Positions 17,908 through 26,939 of a DNA stretch of 64,000 nt are shown here, piece by piece. Within the stretch, counting starts at the first letter, position 1. Each line of letters opens with the position of its first letter. The translations under genes were made by a program, and so were the position numbers. Source of the DNA: Bacteroides faecis MAJ27 (GTDB lineage: Bacteria > Bacteroidota > Bacteroidia > Bacteroidales > Bacteroidaceae); the NCBI RefSeq assembly GCF_900106755.1, contig NZ_FNNN01000004.1:124001-188000 (forward strand), given 5' to 3'. The notes under the pieces are model-generated. The model did not search any database. It was not told the origin of the DNA and worked only from the letters and a program-made list of their open reading frames with translations.

Positions 17908-20475
17908 ATGAAATATCAACTGCAATTATTGATTTTGCTCCTGCTCTGCCTGGCGGGCAGACTGGATGCGTCTTCTTTATATGATTACGGACTTTATTTT
18001 AAGTCTCATGCTGTACCTGCCGCAGAAAGGTCCACCTTGTATCTGGACGATAATCAACCTTTCTCTGTAACAAACGACTTTAGCATTTCATTTCAAATAT
18101 ACATACGCGCCAATGAAGCTGATTATGGTTCGATACTTCACCTGAAGACAGACAAAGGTCAGTTAATACGTTTTTCATTTGTTGCGGGTGAGCAGAACCA
18201 TGCTCCCGCTCTAATGCTCAATGATGAGATTATCATTATAGATAAACCGATAGAACTGGAAAAGTGGATAAATGTATCACTGAACCTGCGCCAAAAGGAC
18301 AATGTGATCGAAATAGAATACGATAAAAAGAAGATTTCGTCCACTTTCCCTCTGCAAGAAACCAATAGCGTAACGATTACATTCGGACAGATGATAGGCT
18401 ATCAAGCCGATGTAGCCCCTATCAACTTAAGGGATATCAACATTGTGCAGGATGGCAAGCTGACAAGAGAGTGGAAATTATGGAAACACAACGGCAACAT
18501 CTGCTATGACGAGAAAGAAGGGGCTGTCGCACGTGCTATCCAACCACTTTGGTTGATAGACAACCACATCGAATGGAAAACAATCAGTAAAATCACCACT
18601 TCCAACAGAATTGGTGTAGCCTTCGATGCCCGCTGTGCCTTATTTTATATCGTAAGCCCGCAATCAGTAAAAGTGCTGGACGAAGACGGGACACTCAAAA
18701 AAGAAATTGCCATACGCGGAGGATATCCTGCCGTAGAATATCCCAACCATTTACTATACGATACACTGAGCAATGCACTGGTATCTTATTCGCTGACAGA
18801 AGACATCATCTCCCGTTTTTCGTTCGATGACGGAACGTGGAGCAATGAAAAGCAGAATACCAAAGAAGCCAGCAACTATAACCATGCCAAAGCATTTAAT
18901 CCCGCAGATTCCTCATTCTACTTTTTCGGCGGATATGGCTTCTATAAATACCGCAACGACCTGTACCGAATGAAGTCCGGTATTGGGAAGATGGAGCAAA
19001 TTAAGTATGATCATCCTCTTTATCCCCGCTATTCGGCTGCGATGGCAGTAGTGGGCGACGAATTGTATATTTTCGGAGGCAAAGGAAATAAGTATGGTAA
19101 ACAGGAATTGAGTACCCATTATTACCTCGGTCTATACGCCATCAATTTAAAGACGAAACAATCCCGTATAATCTGGGAGAAGAAAGATGATAACAAGGAA
19201 ACGATTATGGCTTCCTCCATGTACTTCGAGCCATCAGACAGTACTTTCTATGCTGTGTCTACGGATAAGGGAGGAACATTGTGGAAGATCTCGATGAAGA
19301 GTCCTGTTTATACAGAAGTGTCTAAGCCGATCAACAACAGCCTGGATTATCAGGACTGCGATTTCAATCTTTACTTTTCGCCAACCCACAGGAAACTTTT
19401 CCTTGTATTGGATAAGATTCTGAACAATCGTACGCACGATGTCAAAATCTACTCCATCAACATGCCTTTAGTCAACGAAACGGATATCCGGCAAGAAACG
19501 GATGAAGCCGGCTCCGGCAAATGGTGGAATCTGCTGTATGTCATCGGAATCCTGGCGATACTGGCTTGCGGTGCCTGGTTATTCTACCGCTCAAGAAGCA
19601 AACGACAGGCTACAAAATTACCTGCAACAAAAGAGAAAGCTTCCAAACCGGCTGCGGTCTCAAAAGACAGTTCTGAAAACCAAGCGAAAACGGTTCCGAC
19701 AATGCCGGAACAAGGCAACGAAGCCGCACCGAAAGAGATAGTCAACTACTACGACCGTAGCCGTTCGTCCATCTCTTTATTAGGTTGCTTCAACGTACGT
19801 GATAAAGAGGGAAATGACATCACCGCCAATTTCACTCCCCGTCTGAAACACTTGCTTATCTTGCTGATACTATATACGGAAAAGAATGCAAACGGTATCC
19901 TGACTTCCAAAACAACAGGAATCTTATGGCCGGATAAGGAAGAAACCGCTGCCCGTAACAACCGTAATGTAAACTTACGTAAACTACGGGTATTACTGGA
20001 AAGCATCGGTGATGTAGAAGTTGTCACTGAGAATAACTTTATGTACATCAAATGGGGGGAAAACGTATTTTGCGACTATCGTGAAGTGCTTGCCCGTATC
20101 CAGCAATTCAAGGAAAAGGAAAATGACGAACTACTCAACCGGATATTAGAGCTCCTGCTATACGGACCATTGCTGCCCAACACAATTCTCGATTGGCTGG
20201 ATGACTTCAAGGAGACTTACTCCAGTCATTCCATCGACTTGTTGAAGGACTTGTTTGAAATTGAAAAACAACGAAATCATCAGGATATGATTCTTCGTCT
20301 GGCAGATATCATGTTCCTGCATGACCCACTGAATGAAGAAGCACTGGCCGCCAAATGCGCAGTGTTCTCCGCACAGGGAAAGAAAGGTATTGCACGAAAT
20401 CTGTATGACCGTTTCTGCAAAGAGTACCGTGATTCAATGGGAGAAGACTATAAGACGCCATTCGCTGATTTATAA
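17908..20475 (+). CDS. Membrane one-component regulator: LamG/Kelch sensor with SARP-type DNA-binding domain
   Basis: 855 aa. A signal peptide (to about DASS) precedes a LamG/concanavalin-like domain (about 25-190). Next is a Kelch-like propeller (about 220-530) with motifs such as FYFFGGYGFY and DELYIFGG. One membrane helix follows (about 539-559, LLYVIGILAILACGAWLFY), with a basic stop-transfer RSRSKR and a low-complexity linker. The cytoplasmic end has an OmpR/SARP winged helix (about 620-715, starting SLLGCFNV, with RNNRNVNLRKLRVLLE) and a BTAD-like helical domain to the end. Predicted role: sense glycan in the periplasm and bind DNA directly, without phosphorelay. It is divergent from the GH2-GH92-GH2-GH32 operon and is the only PUL-type regulator here. 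Domain calls are from sequence; the regulatory targets are inferred. Confidence 0.85.
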   Translation: MKYQLQLLILLLLCLAGRLDASSLYDYGLYFKSHAVPAAERSTLYLDDNQPFSVTNDFSISFQIYIRANEADYGSILHLKTDKGQLIRFSFVAGEQNHAPALMLNDEIIIIDKPIELEKWINVSLNLRQKDNVIEIEYDKKKISSTFPLQETNSVTITFGQMIGYQADVAPINLRDINIVQDGKLTREWKLWKHNGNICYDEKEGAVARAIQPLWLIDNHIEWKTISKITTSNRIGVAFDARCALFYIVSPQSVKVLDEDGTLKKEIAIRGGYPAVEYPNHLLYDTLSNALVSYSLTEDIISRFSFDDGTWSNEKQNTKEASNYNHAKAFNPADSSFYFFGGYGFYKYRNDLYRMKSGIGKMEQIKYDHPLYPRYSAAMAVVGDELYIFGGKGNKYGKQELSTHYYLGLYAINLKTKQSRIIWEKKDDNKETIMASSMYFEPSDSTFYAVSTDKGGTLWKISMKSPVYTEVSKPINNSLDYQDCDFNLYFSPTHRKLFLVLDKILNNRTHDVKIYSINMPLVNETDIRQETDEAGSGKWWNLLYVIGILAILACGAWLFYRSRSKRQATKLPATKEKASKPAAVSKDSSENQAKTVPTMPEQGNEAAPKEIVNYYDRSRSSISLLGCFNVRDKEGNDITANFTPRLKHLLILLILYTEKNANGILTSKTTGILWPDKEETAARNNRNVNLRKLRVLLESIGDVEVVTENNFMYIKWGENVFCDYREVLARIQQFKEKENDELLNRILELLLYGPLLPNTILDWLDDFKETYSSHSIDLLKDLFEIEKQRNHQDMILRLADIMFLHDPLNEEALAAKCAVFSAQGKKGIARNLYDRFCKEYRDSMGEDYKTPFADL

Positions 20476-20509
20476 CCGATAAGAAATGAACTAAATTATA
20501 AATTAAGGA

Positions 20510-20593
20510 TTAGGCACGGATTACGCGGATTTCACGGTTTTAGTGTTATGATTACGTAAAACAACCGTGTTAGTCCGCGTAATCCGTGCCTAA
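20510..20593. repeat. Long palindromic hairpin, REP-like
   Basis: A perfect 20-bp inverted repeat (20510-20529 with 20574-20593, core GGCACGGATTACGCGGA) encloses a second pair, CACGGTT/AACCGTG. It starts 34 bp after the regulator's stop. It may act as a transcript end, though no T-tract follows, or be a dispersed repeat. It is the first of several structures filling 20476-21469, where I see no gene. Confidence 0.65.
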
Positions 20594-20606
20594 ATATATT
20601 CTTTTC

Positions 20607-21323
20607 TTATTCATAATGATTAAAACTGATGTTTTATTGTCATCTGTCAGTTTTTCACATATAACAATCTCATAATAAACAGATTATCTCCTGACAATAC
20701 ACCATGATAATACGGCTGACAATAGCAATCATCCATTCTATTGTCAGCCGTATCATGCTGTTATTCCAGTTTGACTATTTGATAAAGAGTCCTTTTGTAA
20801 GCATGCTTTTTGGAGGATATACCGCATCTTTGCAAAAGCCCCGTCTGGAGGGCAGAGAAAGCATAGCGGACGAGGAGTAGAAGGTATGCTTTGCTTGTGC
20901 CACACCTTTGGCATGCTTGTGCCACGCCTTTGGCACGGCTGTGCCATCGTAGTGGCACAACTGTGCCAAGCGCTTTGCACAACCGTTTCAGCAGTTTGGC
21001 ACAATCATTTCTGTAGGTGGCACAACCGTTCTGATAGCTTGTCACAAACCGTATGGATACTTAAACGGGAAATGAAGAAAGGAGAGATGGTTGGTGACAG
21101 TATGAAATGAAGGCTCTTCTCCTGTGCACACAAAAGAGGAGATTCTTCCTCCTTGCAGTCGTCCGAATGACAGAGCCAGATGACAGTAAAATAGAACTTT
21201 TTGCTATTGTCAGCTTATTGTCAGGGCTTATTGTCAGGAGGTAATCTGTTTATTATAAAACCTTTATATGTGAAAAGCTGACAGATGACAATAAAACATC
21301 AGTTTTAATCATTATGAGTAAGT
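20607..21323. repeat. ~717-bp element bounded by ~120-bp imperfect inverted repeats
   Basis: The left arm (about 20607-20727) matches the complement of the right arm (about 21200-21323) along nearly its whole length. Shared blocks include CATAATGATTAAAACTGATG and TAATAAACAGATTA. The right arm holds three close copies of TATTGTCAG. In the left arm ATACGGCTGACAATAG (20710-20725) forms its own hairpin with 20738-20753. No reading frame of substance lies between the arms. No target-site duplication was recognised, so origin as a MITE or decayed insertion is only a guess. Confidence 0.6.
20897..21050. repeat. 22-bp tandem hairpin array A (seven units)
   Basis: Seven consecutive 22-bp units start at 20897, 20919, 20941, 20963, 20985, 21007 and 21029. 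The canonical unit is GTGCCA, six variable bases, TGGCAC, then about AACT. Units 1-4 are good and units 5-7 progressively decayed. The array lies inside the element with inverted arms, between convergent genes. Confidence 0.85.
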
Positions 21324-21383
21324 TTTAAATGAAGAATGATGAACGAACCGACAAGAAACCCACACCTAATTTTTAGGGGTAAT

Positions 21384-21443
21384 TCAAAAAAAGAGCGGAC
21401 TACCAATGGCGGGAATTTTCCCGCCGAGTGATAGTCCGCTCTT
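21384..21443 (-). terminator. Rho-independent terminator of the susCD-2 operon
   Basis: On the minus strand a 12-bp stem (AAGAGCGGACTA at 21391-21402 with 21432-21443) contains an inner GGCGGGAA/TTCCCGCC stem and is followed by a run of seven T. It lies 27 bp past the stop of the BACON-LRR gene. Confidence 0.88.
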
Positions 21444-21469
21444 ATACAGTATATCTACCTGGCTCTATA

Positions 21470-23617
21470 TCATTCAGTTTCTCCCATTATAGTAGTGGCA
21501 GATGATCCCCAAGTAAAGTTACTCTTCAATGCCGAATTAGACTTCAAGTAAGGTTGCTGAACCTTCGGTCCCTTCGTCCATTCTTCCGATTCGGATGTCA
21601 ATGTATTCAGAAGGTCCTGGAAATGCATGGAAACCACGTGTTTCGGGTCCGGATTCTTGTAGTATTCCAGATATTCCATCGGTACATACACCGTGCTCGG
21701 CCATGTCTTAAAGACGGTACACCAAGTTGTCGGCTGGGTAGCACCTTCGTCAGCATCACTACGAGCTACTTCTTTACATTGGAATGGCAATGATTTCAAG
21801 TGCAAAGTCTTCAGAGCTGTAACATTATCGAAGACATATCCGTAAACATAGGTCATAGTGCTCGGGAACCAAGCTTCGCTCACCATCGAATTACCAAAGG
21901 CATGGCGACCGATATAAGTCGGACCTTCGTTCACAACTACCGTTCTCAGCTTGGAGCAGTTACGACAAGCTTCTCTCGGTACGTATTGCAATCCCATCGG
22001 GAATGTTATATTCTCCAGAAGGTTACAACCGTTAAATACTCCGTTCTTCAGCGTCTCATTCTCTACTGCCGTCATATCCAGGTTCTTCAGATTGTAACCC
22101 TTACCCGCTGTCATCATGTTCTTCAGCAAGTTCAAATCAGTATCGTTGAGTCTTCCCTTCAATTCCAGACTAGTGATAGATTCCCAGTCTTTATAAATTT
22201 CGTCATCAATCATGCTTTGCAACAGATTCGTCAAGCCTCCCGGAGCCGGTATTTCAATCTGAGTGGCTGCAGCCTGACGGACAACCATATAATCTTTCTT
22301 GTTTTCATACCCCTTACGATAAATGTAAACGGTAGCCTGACGTTCTCTCAGCACCTTATTCACATCATACGTGAAGATGACACGTTCGGGCATCGAGTTG
22401 TTTGCCATGTGCAGCCAACCATTCTCTGCCGTATAGCCGCTCTCTTCAGGATATACAATATCTACCAGAATCTCATTCTTCGGATCGGTCAATGTAGACT
22501 GTACGCTATACTTCACGGTAGCGGCACTACCCAGTTTATCCAAGCTTGTTCTGAAATCGTTCTTGTTGGTAATAACCAGTTCCACATCGCTTGCCTGAGC
22601 CTGAGTTACCGTAAATTCTTCTCTCACTTTCTTGTCGGCAGCGGCACAAAGCGCGATAGTTGCCGTACGTTCGCCACCGGTATTTTCTTTCACAGAAACG
22701 AGGAAAGTAGAATCACCTTTGGCGTCTATGGCAGGCTTGAACGTAATCCAGTCCTGATCGTTCTTATCAATATCAATCGTCAGATCTCTTGGTCCCTTGG
22801 TATTAGTTGCCTTATATTTCAGGAGAATCGAATCTTCCTTCGATGCCAAGTTAGTGAACATTTCTTTATTGTCGACTGTAATCACCGGTTTAGGCAGACC
22901 CGTCTGGAAAATATTCATCGTAGCCTTTACATTATCATTATCTTTCGAAGAGATTTCAATGGTACCTCTACGGATATCAAATTTCTCGTTCGGCAGCACC
23001 TTAAAGTACAGCGTATGATTTTCCATCGCACGTGTCTCCGGTTCGCCTGCGGGACGTTCGTCTGTCGGCATGATCCAGCCTGTGTCACCGGAATATACGA
23101 AACTTGTTTTATATTCTCCTGTATTGATACCAAACTCCACGGAAATGATGTGTTCGCCGGCATCCAGATTTTCGTATGCCTTCGGGTCGGTGATTACAAC
23201 AGCATCCTTCTGTGCCTGATAGATAACGAAATCATACTTGAACTCACCGGAGACTAGAGAAAAATTAGCACGGCGCGCATCCGGCTCCACATTTTCTGCG
23301 GCAGCCACCCACACTTTGTTACCTTCTCCGGCTGCTCCCTCGCGTTCAAACAATACCACCCAGCTATTATCCACACCTTCCGAATCATCCAATACGATAT
23401 ACCAATTCTGATTGGTATTGAATGTCAGCACCTGAGCGGAATTTCCCGCTGAAGAGAAACTGAAGGTGGACGATTCGTTCACGATCTCCAGTTTAGGCTC
23501 GAGCGGCGTCACCACTTCCGATGCCGTTTCATCGTCGCTACACGCAGCAAGCAATGACATCACCAAGCATCCGGCCAAGCCGATATATTTCCAATTGATA
23601 AAATTTATCGCTTTCAT
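21470..23617 (-). CDS. Surface lipoprotein with BACON domains and BspA-type leucine-rich repeats
   Basis: Probable surface glycan-binding protein in the SusE/F position. Lipobox LLAAC with Cys26. About residues 45-470 form serial BACON-like Ig-fold modules; each ends in a strand like FVIYQAQKDAV, FTVTQAQASDV or MVVRQAAATQI. The C-terminal part (about 480-640) has BspA-type LRR_5 repeats (NGVFNGCNLLENITFP, ACRNCSKLRTVVV). BACON modules are usually spacers that lift a binding domain from the membrane. The LRR end may therefore be the ligand-binding tip. Last gene of the operon, 2 bp from the preceding gene. Confidence 0.82.
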   Translation of the reverse strand: MKAINFINWKYIGLAGCLVMSLLAACSDDETASEVVTPLEPKLEIVNESSTFSFSSAGNSAQVLTFNTNQNWYIVLDDSEGVDNSWVVLFEREGAAGEGNKVWVAAAENVEPDARRANFSLVSGEFKYDFVIYQAQKDAVVITDPKAYENLDAGEHIISVEFGINTGEYKTSFVYSGDTGWIMPTDERPAGEPETRAMENHTLYFKVLPNEKFDIRRGTIEISSKDNDNVKATMNIFQTGLPKPVITVDNKEMFTNLASKEDSILLKYKATNTKGPRDLTIDIDKNDQDWITFKPAIDAKGDSTFLVSVKENTGGERTATIALCAAADKKVREEFTVTQAQASDVELVITNKNDFRTSLDKLGSAATVKYSVQSTLTDPKNEILVDIVYPEESGYTAENGWLHMANNSMPERVIFTYDVNKVLRERQATVYIYRKGYENKKDYMVVRQAAATQIEIPAPGGLTNLLQSMIDDEIYKDWESITSLELKGRLNDTDLNLLKNMMTAGKGYNLKNLDMTAVENETLKNGVFNGCNLLENITFPMGLQYVPREACRNCSKLRTVVVNEGPTYIGRHAFGNSMVSEAWFPSTMTYVYGYVFDNVTALKTLHLKSLPFQCKEVARSDADEGATQPTTWCTVFKTWPSTVYVPMEYLEYYKNPDPKHVVSMHFQDLLNTLTSESEEWTKGPKVQQPYLKSNSALKSNFTWGSSATTIMGETE

Positions 23618-23619
23618 GT

Positions 23620-24900
23620 TTACTTCACTTTAAATTCTTCTTTTACAATATTGAGGTATTTCATACCGTATCCATTCCCGTAATTCGGGTCAGTCGGTTC
23701 GATAGCCTGATCCACATTCCAACGGTTGAAAGAATCGATGATAACCATCGGACGCTTTCCTAAGTTCATCTTGGCAACGTTACACATCTTACGGAACAGG
23801 TCTTCATCCTTAAATACCACCGGGAAGTTATAGAACTGAGTTCCATCACCATCTATCCACTGATTGAACGAAGGTGAAACGGTAGGAACGAAGTCTACTC
23901 CATAATTGGCCCATTCATATTCGCGGTTATACTTAAAGTTCTGGTCAATACACTGCGGATAGCAGGTAGGACGGAACCAGTCGGTCTGGTTGTACATATT
24001 ATCCATATACACAGCATCCACTTTACCGCTCAGGAAGAAATTATGCCAGCGTGCAGGAGGTGTCCAACGTTCCTGACGTGCTAAAATATAGATTTCCAAT
24101 CCATTGCCATTTCCGTCTTTCACATTCTCACGCACTCTTTCACGAATGGTAGCATAGAGTTTCTCTGAGTCACGTGCATACAACTTGTCAGCATTCCAAA
24201 CAACAATCATCGGTTTGCCGTCTACAGTATAGTAAAGGTCGTTGTTCGTACAGAAACGGCTTGTCAGGCTGACAAAAAAGCTATAAAGTTGTTCACAACG
24301 TGCAGACACCCCATTCTCGTCAGCATCATCTTCTATCATGGAAGTGTTATTGAGTCCGCTTGCAAAGTTGTTCATATCCATAGAAACCACATAACGCAAG
24401 CCTCCCCAATTGATACCTTCCGAGTTGGGGTTCAGCCCGGCCATATAGTTCACGAAGTTCACGTTACCTTCATTCAACAAATCTCCCTTACTGGTGTCCA
24501 GACCAATGTTCGGCAATATAAGGAAATTGATACCGGCATTATTCGACCACGTAAGGTGCTGCTGAATCAAGTCAGCCGTTTCGGGCTTATTGATATCCAT
24601 CGAATAACGTCCCAGTACCGGACGCACATTCGGACAAAGCTGCGGATATTGTCCACTCTGGTTATATTCACCAATCAACCGTGCATACTTCTTTTCATCC
24701 ATACCTGCACTACCCAGGTTCCAATAAATGGCCCCTACCGGAATATCACTGCTCGGCCTGATTTGCGGAATCTCATAATTCAAGAAATGATCATCGATGG
24801 AAGGACCGTCATCTGTGGGTGAACAGGCCGATCCGGCCACCAGTCCCAACGTCAGGCAGATTGCAAGGCCTATCTTATTAAAAATCTTATACTTTTTCAT
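23620..24900 (-). CDS. GH99/WbsX-like lipoprotein, catalytic acids apparently lost
   Basis: Lipoprotein (GSAC, Cys26) with a TIM-barrel layout seen in GH71/GH99 and WbsX-like proteins: VGAIYWNLG opening, PNVRPVLGRY, KPMIVVWNAD, and a late IIDSFNRWNVDQAIEP motif. In GH99 enzymes the matching place carries the catalytic acids in an EWxEGxxIEP context. Here Asn and Asp stand there instead, so it may be a binding protein derived from an enzyme, or use other residues. It lies directly after susD-2, where surface glycan-binding proteins or endo-enzymes are typical. The family call is moderate; inactivity is inference. Confidence 0.65.
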   Translation of the reverse strand: MKKYKIFNKIGLAICLTLGLVAGSACSPTDDGPSIDDHFLNYEIPQIRPSSDIPVGAIYWNLGSAGMDEKKYARLIGEYNQSGQYPQLCPNVRPVLGRYSMDINKPETADLIQQHLTWSNNAGINFLILPNIGLDTSKGDLLNEGNVNFVNYMAGLNPNSEGINWGGLRYVVSMDMNNFASGLNNTSMIEDDADENGVSARCEQLYSFFVSLTSRFCTNNDLYYTVDGKPMIVVWNADKLYARDSEKLYATIRERVRENVKDGNGNGLEIYILARQERWTPPARWHNFFLSGKVDAVYMDNMYNQTDWFRPTCYPQCIDQNFKYNREYEWANYGVDFVPTVSPSFNQWIDGDGTQFYNFPVVFKDEDLFRKMCNVAKMNLGKRPMVIIDSFNRWNVDQAIEPTDPNYGNGYGMKYLNIVKEEFKVK

Positions 24901-24921
24901 ATTTCAGTCATTACTTAATTA

Positions 24922-26928
24922 CTACTTTTCTACCTTATAAACTAAAAGTGTAGCTTCTATCAAGAAGTGGTATGCTTTGTCCAAAGCCTCTTCGGCATCC
25001 TTGATACCGGTCAGTTCACGGGCATTCTTCAAAAACTCTTCATAAGTCTGTCCGTATTTCTTAGCCTGGAAATCCATATTGAACTGTACATAATCACTAT
25101 TCTCCCATCCGGCTATCATTTCTTCCTGATTGGGCACAGGTTTTGCAAACTGAAGCATCGTGAAAATATTGTCTCCCCAACGGGCAGCATTAGGCTTCGG
25201 ACTATTCTTCTGCAACAAATCGATAGCTCTGTAATAAGCCTCTGCATTCGTCTGACGTTCCGCATCCGGGAAGTAAAGGCGTTCGGGCCAGCCGTAGTAC
25301 ATATTTCCTCCTTCTTCATAAGCCTGAGATCCGTTCAAGAACAAGGGCGGAAGGTTCAATGCACGTGTACGGCGTTCCATGCGCCAGGCAGACATACCAT
25401 CAAGGAAGTCGGCAAACCAGCGCTGCTTGTAGATTTGTTCCAACTGTCCTTCCACGCCATTTGCTCCGTTGATGTCGGCAGTCATCAGTTTACGGGTATC
25501 ATAGAAGCCTTTATGGCTGGTTCCCCATGCAACTCCTTCCTGAGCCATGTAGGCAGTCAAAGAAGCTGTCAAACCGTTCTCTTCAAATGAAGCACGGATT
25601 CCTTCTTCATAATAAGTCTGTGCATCTTTAGATCCCAGGTTAAACTTCACCTTCGCCTCAGCACAGAGGAAACAAGCATCTGCCCAACGCAGCAAAGGCA
25701 TCGTAGCGTCCATTGCATAATATCTCGGGTTGATGTAGCATCTGTTGTCTTCGTTCATTGACAACGGATCGGGGATTTCCCTTGTACCATTCGGGTCGGT
25801 CGGGTCGATCGGTCTTCTCCAGCCGAACGGTGTGCGGGCACCCGGATTGTCCGGTGTAGGCACATAAGGAATGGAGTAACGTACACGTAACGAATCACGC
25901 ACTTCATATCCGTCTATCATCCACTGCAGGTGTTCCTGCTGGTCGCTGGCTGAACAATTGCTCACATCACAGTCGTGTGAACGGGTCAGCACGTCCGTCA
26001 TACGATAAGGCTGGCGTTCGGGCCAGTAAACATTAGATCCGTCAAAATAAGTCTCCATACGCGGATCATTATACGAGAACAGGTAAATGGCGAAATACTC
26101 GTTCATGGAAGGTATCAGCCCCCAGTTTGCTTTCGTCTGAATTTCTTCTTTGTACAAACGAGTGTAATACCAGGAACAGTCTTTGTCGATCACCGTTCCG
26201 TATTTAGGAGCAAACGCATCATCCAGAGAACTGAACAGCCATTCTTCGTGTCCCATAGACTTCGCAGCATATTCGCGTGCTTTCTCTTCGCTGATATTCT
26301 GAATGTTCATGGCTATCTCCAGACGCAATGTATTAGCCAGTTTACGCCACTTCTGTACATCTCCGTTATAAACAGGGTCTTTCAAAATTTTATCAGTGGA
26401 TGATTCGTCGAATGCATCGACCGCCTGATCCAGCCATCCCAAAATGGAATAATAAGCATCGGCTTCCGAATCATAATCAAAGATACGCTTGTCCGTTCCT
26501 CCGTCCATACCGGCCTGACTCAATCCGACCGGACCATAGAGCGATAGTAACTGGTAATAGGTGAATGCTTTCCATGTCTTGACTACCGCCAGACTATTAG
26601 GTAAAGAGCCATTATCGTATGCTTTTGCCAGATCTTCCAAATCGCGCAGAATCTCTACATAAAACTTACGGTAGAATCCGTCTCCCCTTTCGTTCCATGG
26701 TGTCTGGAAAGCGACGTTGGTAATGTAACGTGAATAACTCCACATACGGTTATTATTCAATTCACTGATCGCATTCATTGTTTTGTAAACCGTACCGGGG
26801 AAAATACTCTGCAGGTTAACCTCATACAATTTGTTCGGGTCCGAGTTGATGGTTTCGAAACCGTCCGTACACCCCACAGCAGTTGATGCCAGCAGGAGTA
26901 ACGGTAATATTTTGTTTTTCAATTTCAT
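24922..26928 (-). CDS. SusD-like nutrient-binding outer-membrane lipoprotein (SusD-2)
   Basis: Partner lipoprotein of SusC-2. Lipobox AVGC at about residue 20, followed by TDGFETINSDPN, the start typical of the SusD-like_2 (RagB-type) subgroup. The helical body includes SAWRMERRTRALNLPP and a late LYFPDAERQTNAEAY segment that corresponds to the usual family ending. At 668 aa it is on the long side. It begins 11 bp after susC-2 and the two are certainly co-transcribed. Confidence 0.92.
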   Translation of the reverse strand: MKLKNKILPLLLLASTAVGCTDGFETINSDPNKLYEVNLQSIFPGTVYKTMNAISELNNNRMWSYSRYITNVAFQTPWNERGDGFYRKFYVEILRDLEDLAKAYDNGSLPNSLAVVKTWKAFTYYQLLSLYGPVGLSQAGMDGGTDKRIFDYDSEADAYYSILGWLDQAVDAFDESSTDKILKDPVYNGDVQKWRKLANTLRLEIAMNIQNISEEKAREYAAKSMGHEEWLFSSLDDAFAPKYGTVIDKDCSWYYTRLYKEEIQTKANWGLIPSMNEYFAIYLFSYNDPRMETYFDGSNVYWPERQPYRMTDVLTRSHDCDVSNCSASDQQEHLQWMIDGYEVRDSLRVRYSIPYVPTPDNPGARTPFGWRRPIDPTDPNGTREIPDPLSMNEDNRCYINPRYYAMDATMPLLRWADACFLCAEAKVKFNLGSKDAQTYYEEGIRASFEENGLTASLTAYMAQEGVAWGTSHKGFYDTRKLMTADINGANGVEGQLEQIYKQRWFADFLDGMSAWRMERRTRALNLPPLFLNGSQAYEEGGNMYYGWPERLYFPDAERQTNAEAYYRAIDLLQKNSPKPNAARWGDNIFTMLQFAKPVPNQEEMIAGWENSDYVQFNMDFQAKKYGQTYEEFLKNARELTGIKDAEEALDKAYHFLIEATLLVYKVEK

Positions 26929-26939
26929 GCTTTACGAAT

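Noticed and set aside
20897..21050. CRISPR array
   Set aside because: The variable part is only six bases and the repeats are 16-bp palindromes; no cas genes are present in the window.
20753..21110. Several open frames of 60-95 codons across array A
   Set aside because: They are translations of the 22-bp repeats (runs of Cys, His, Trp, Ala) in several frames on both strands, with no conserved start region.
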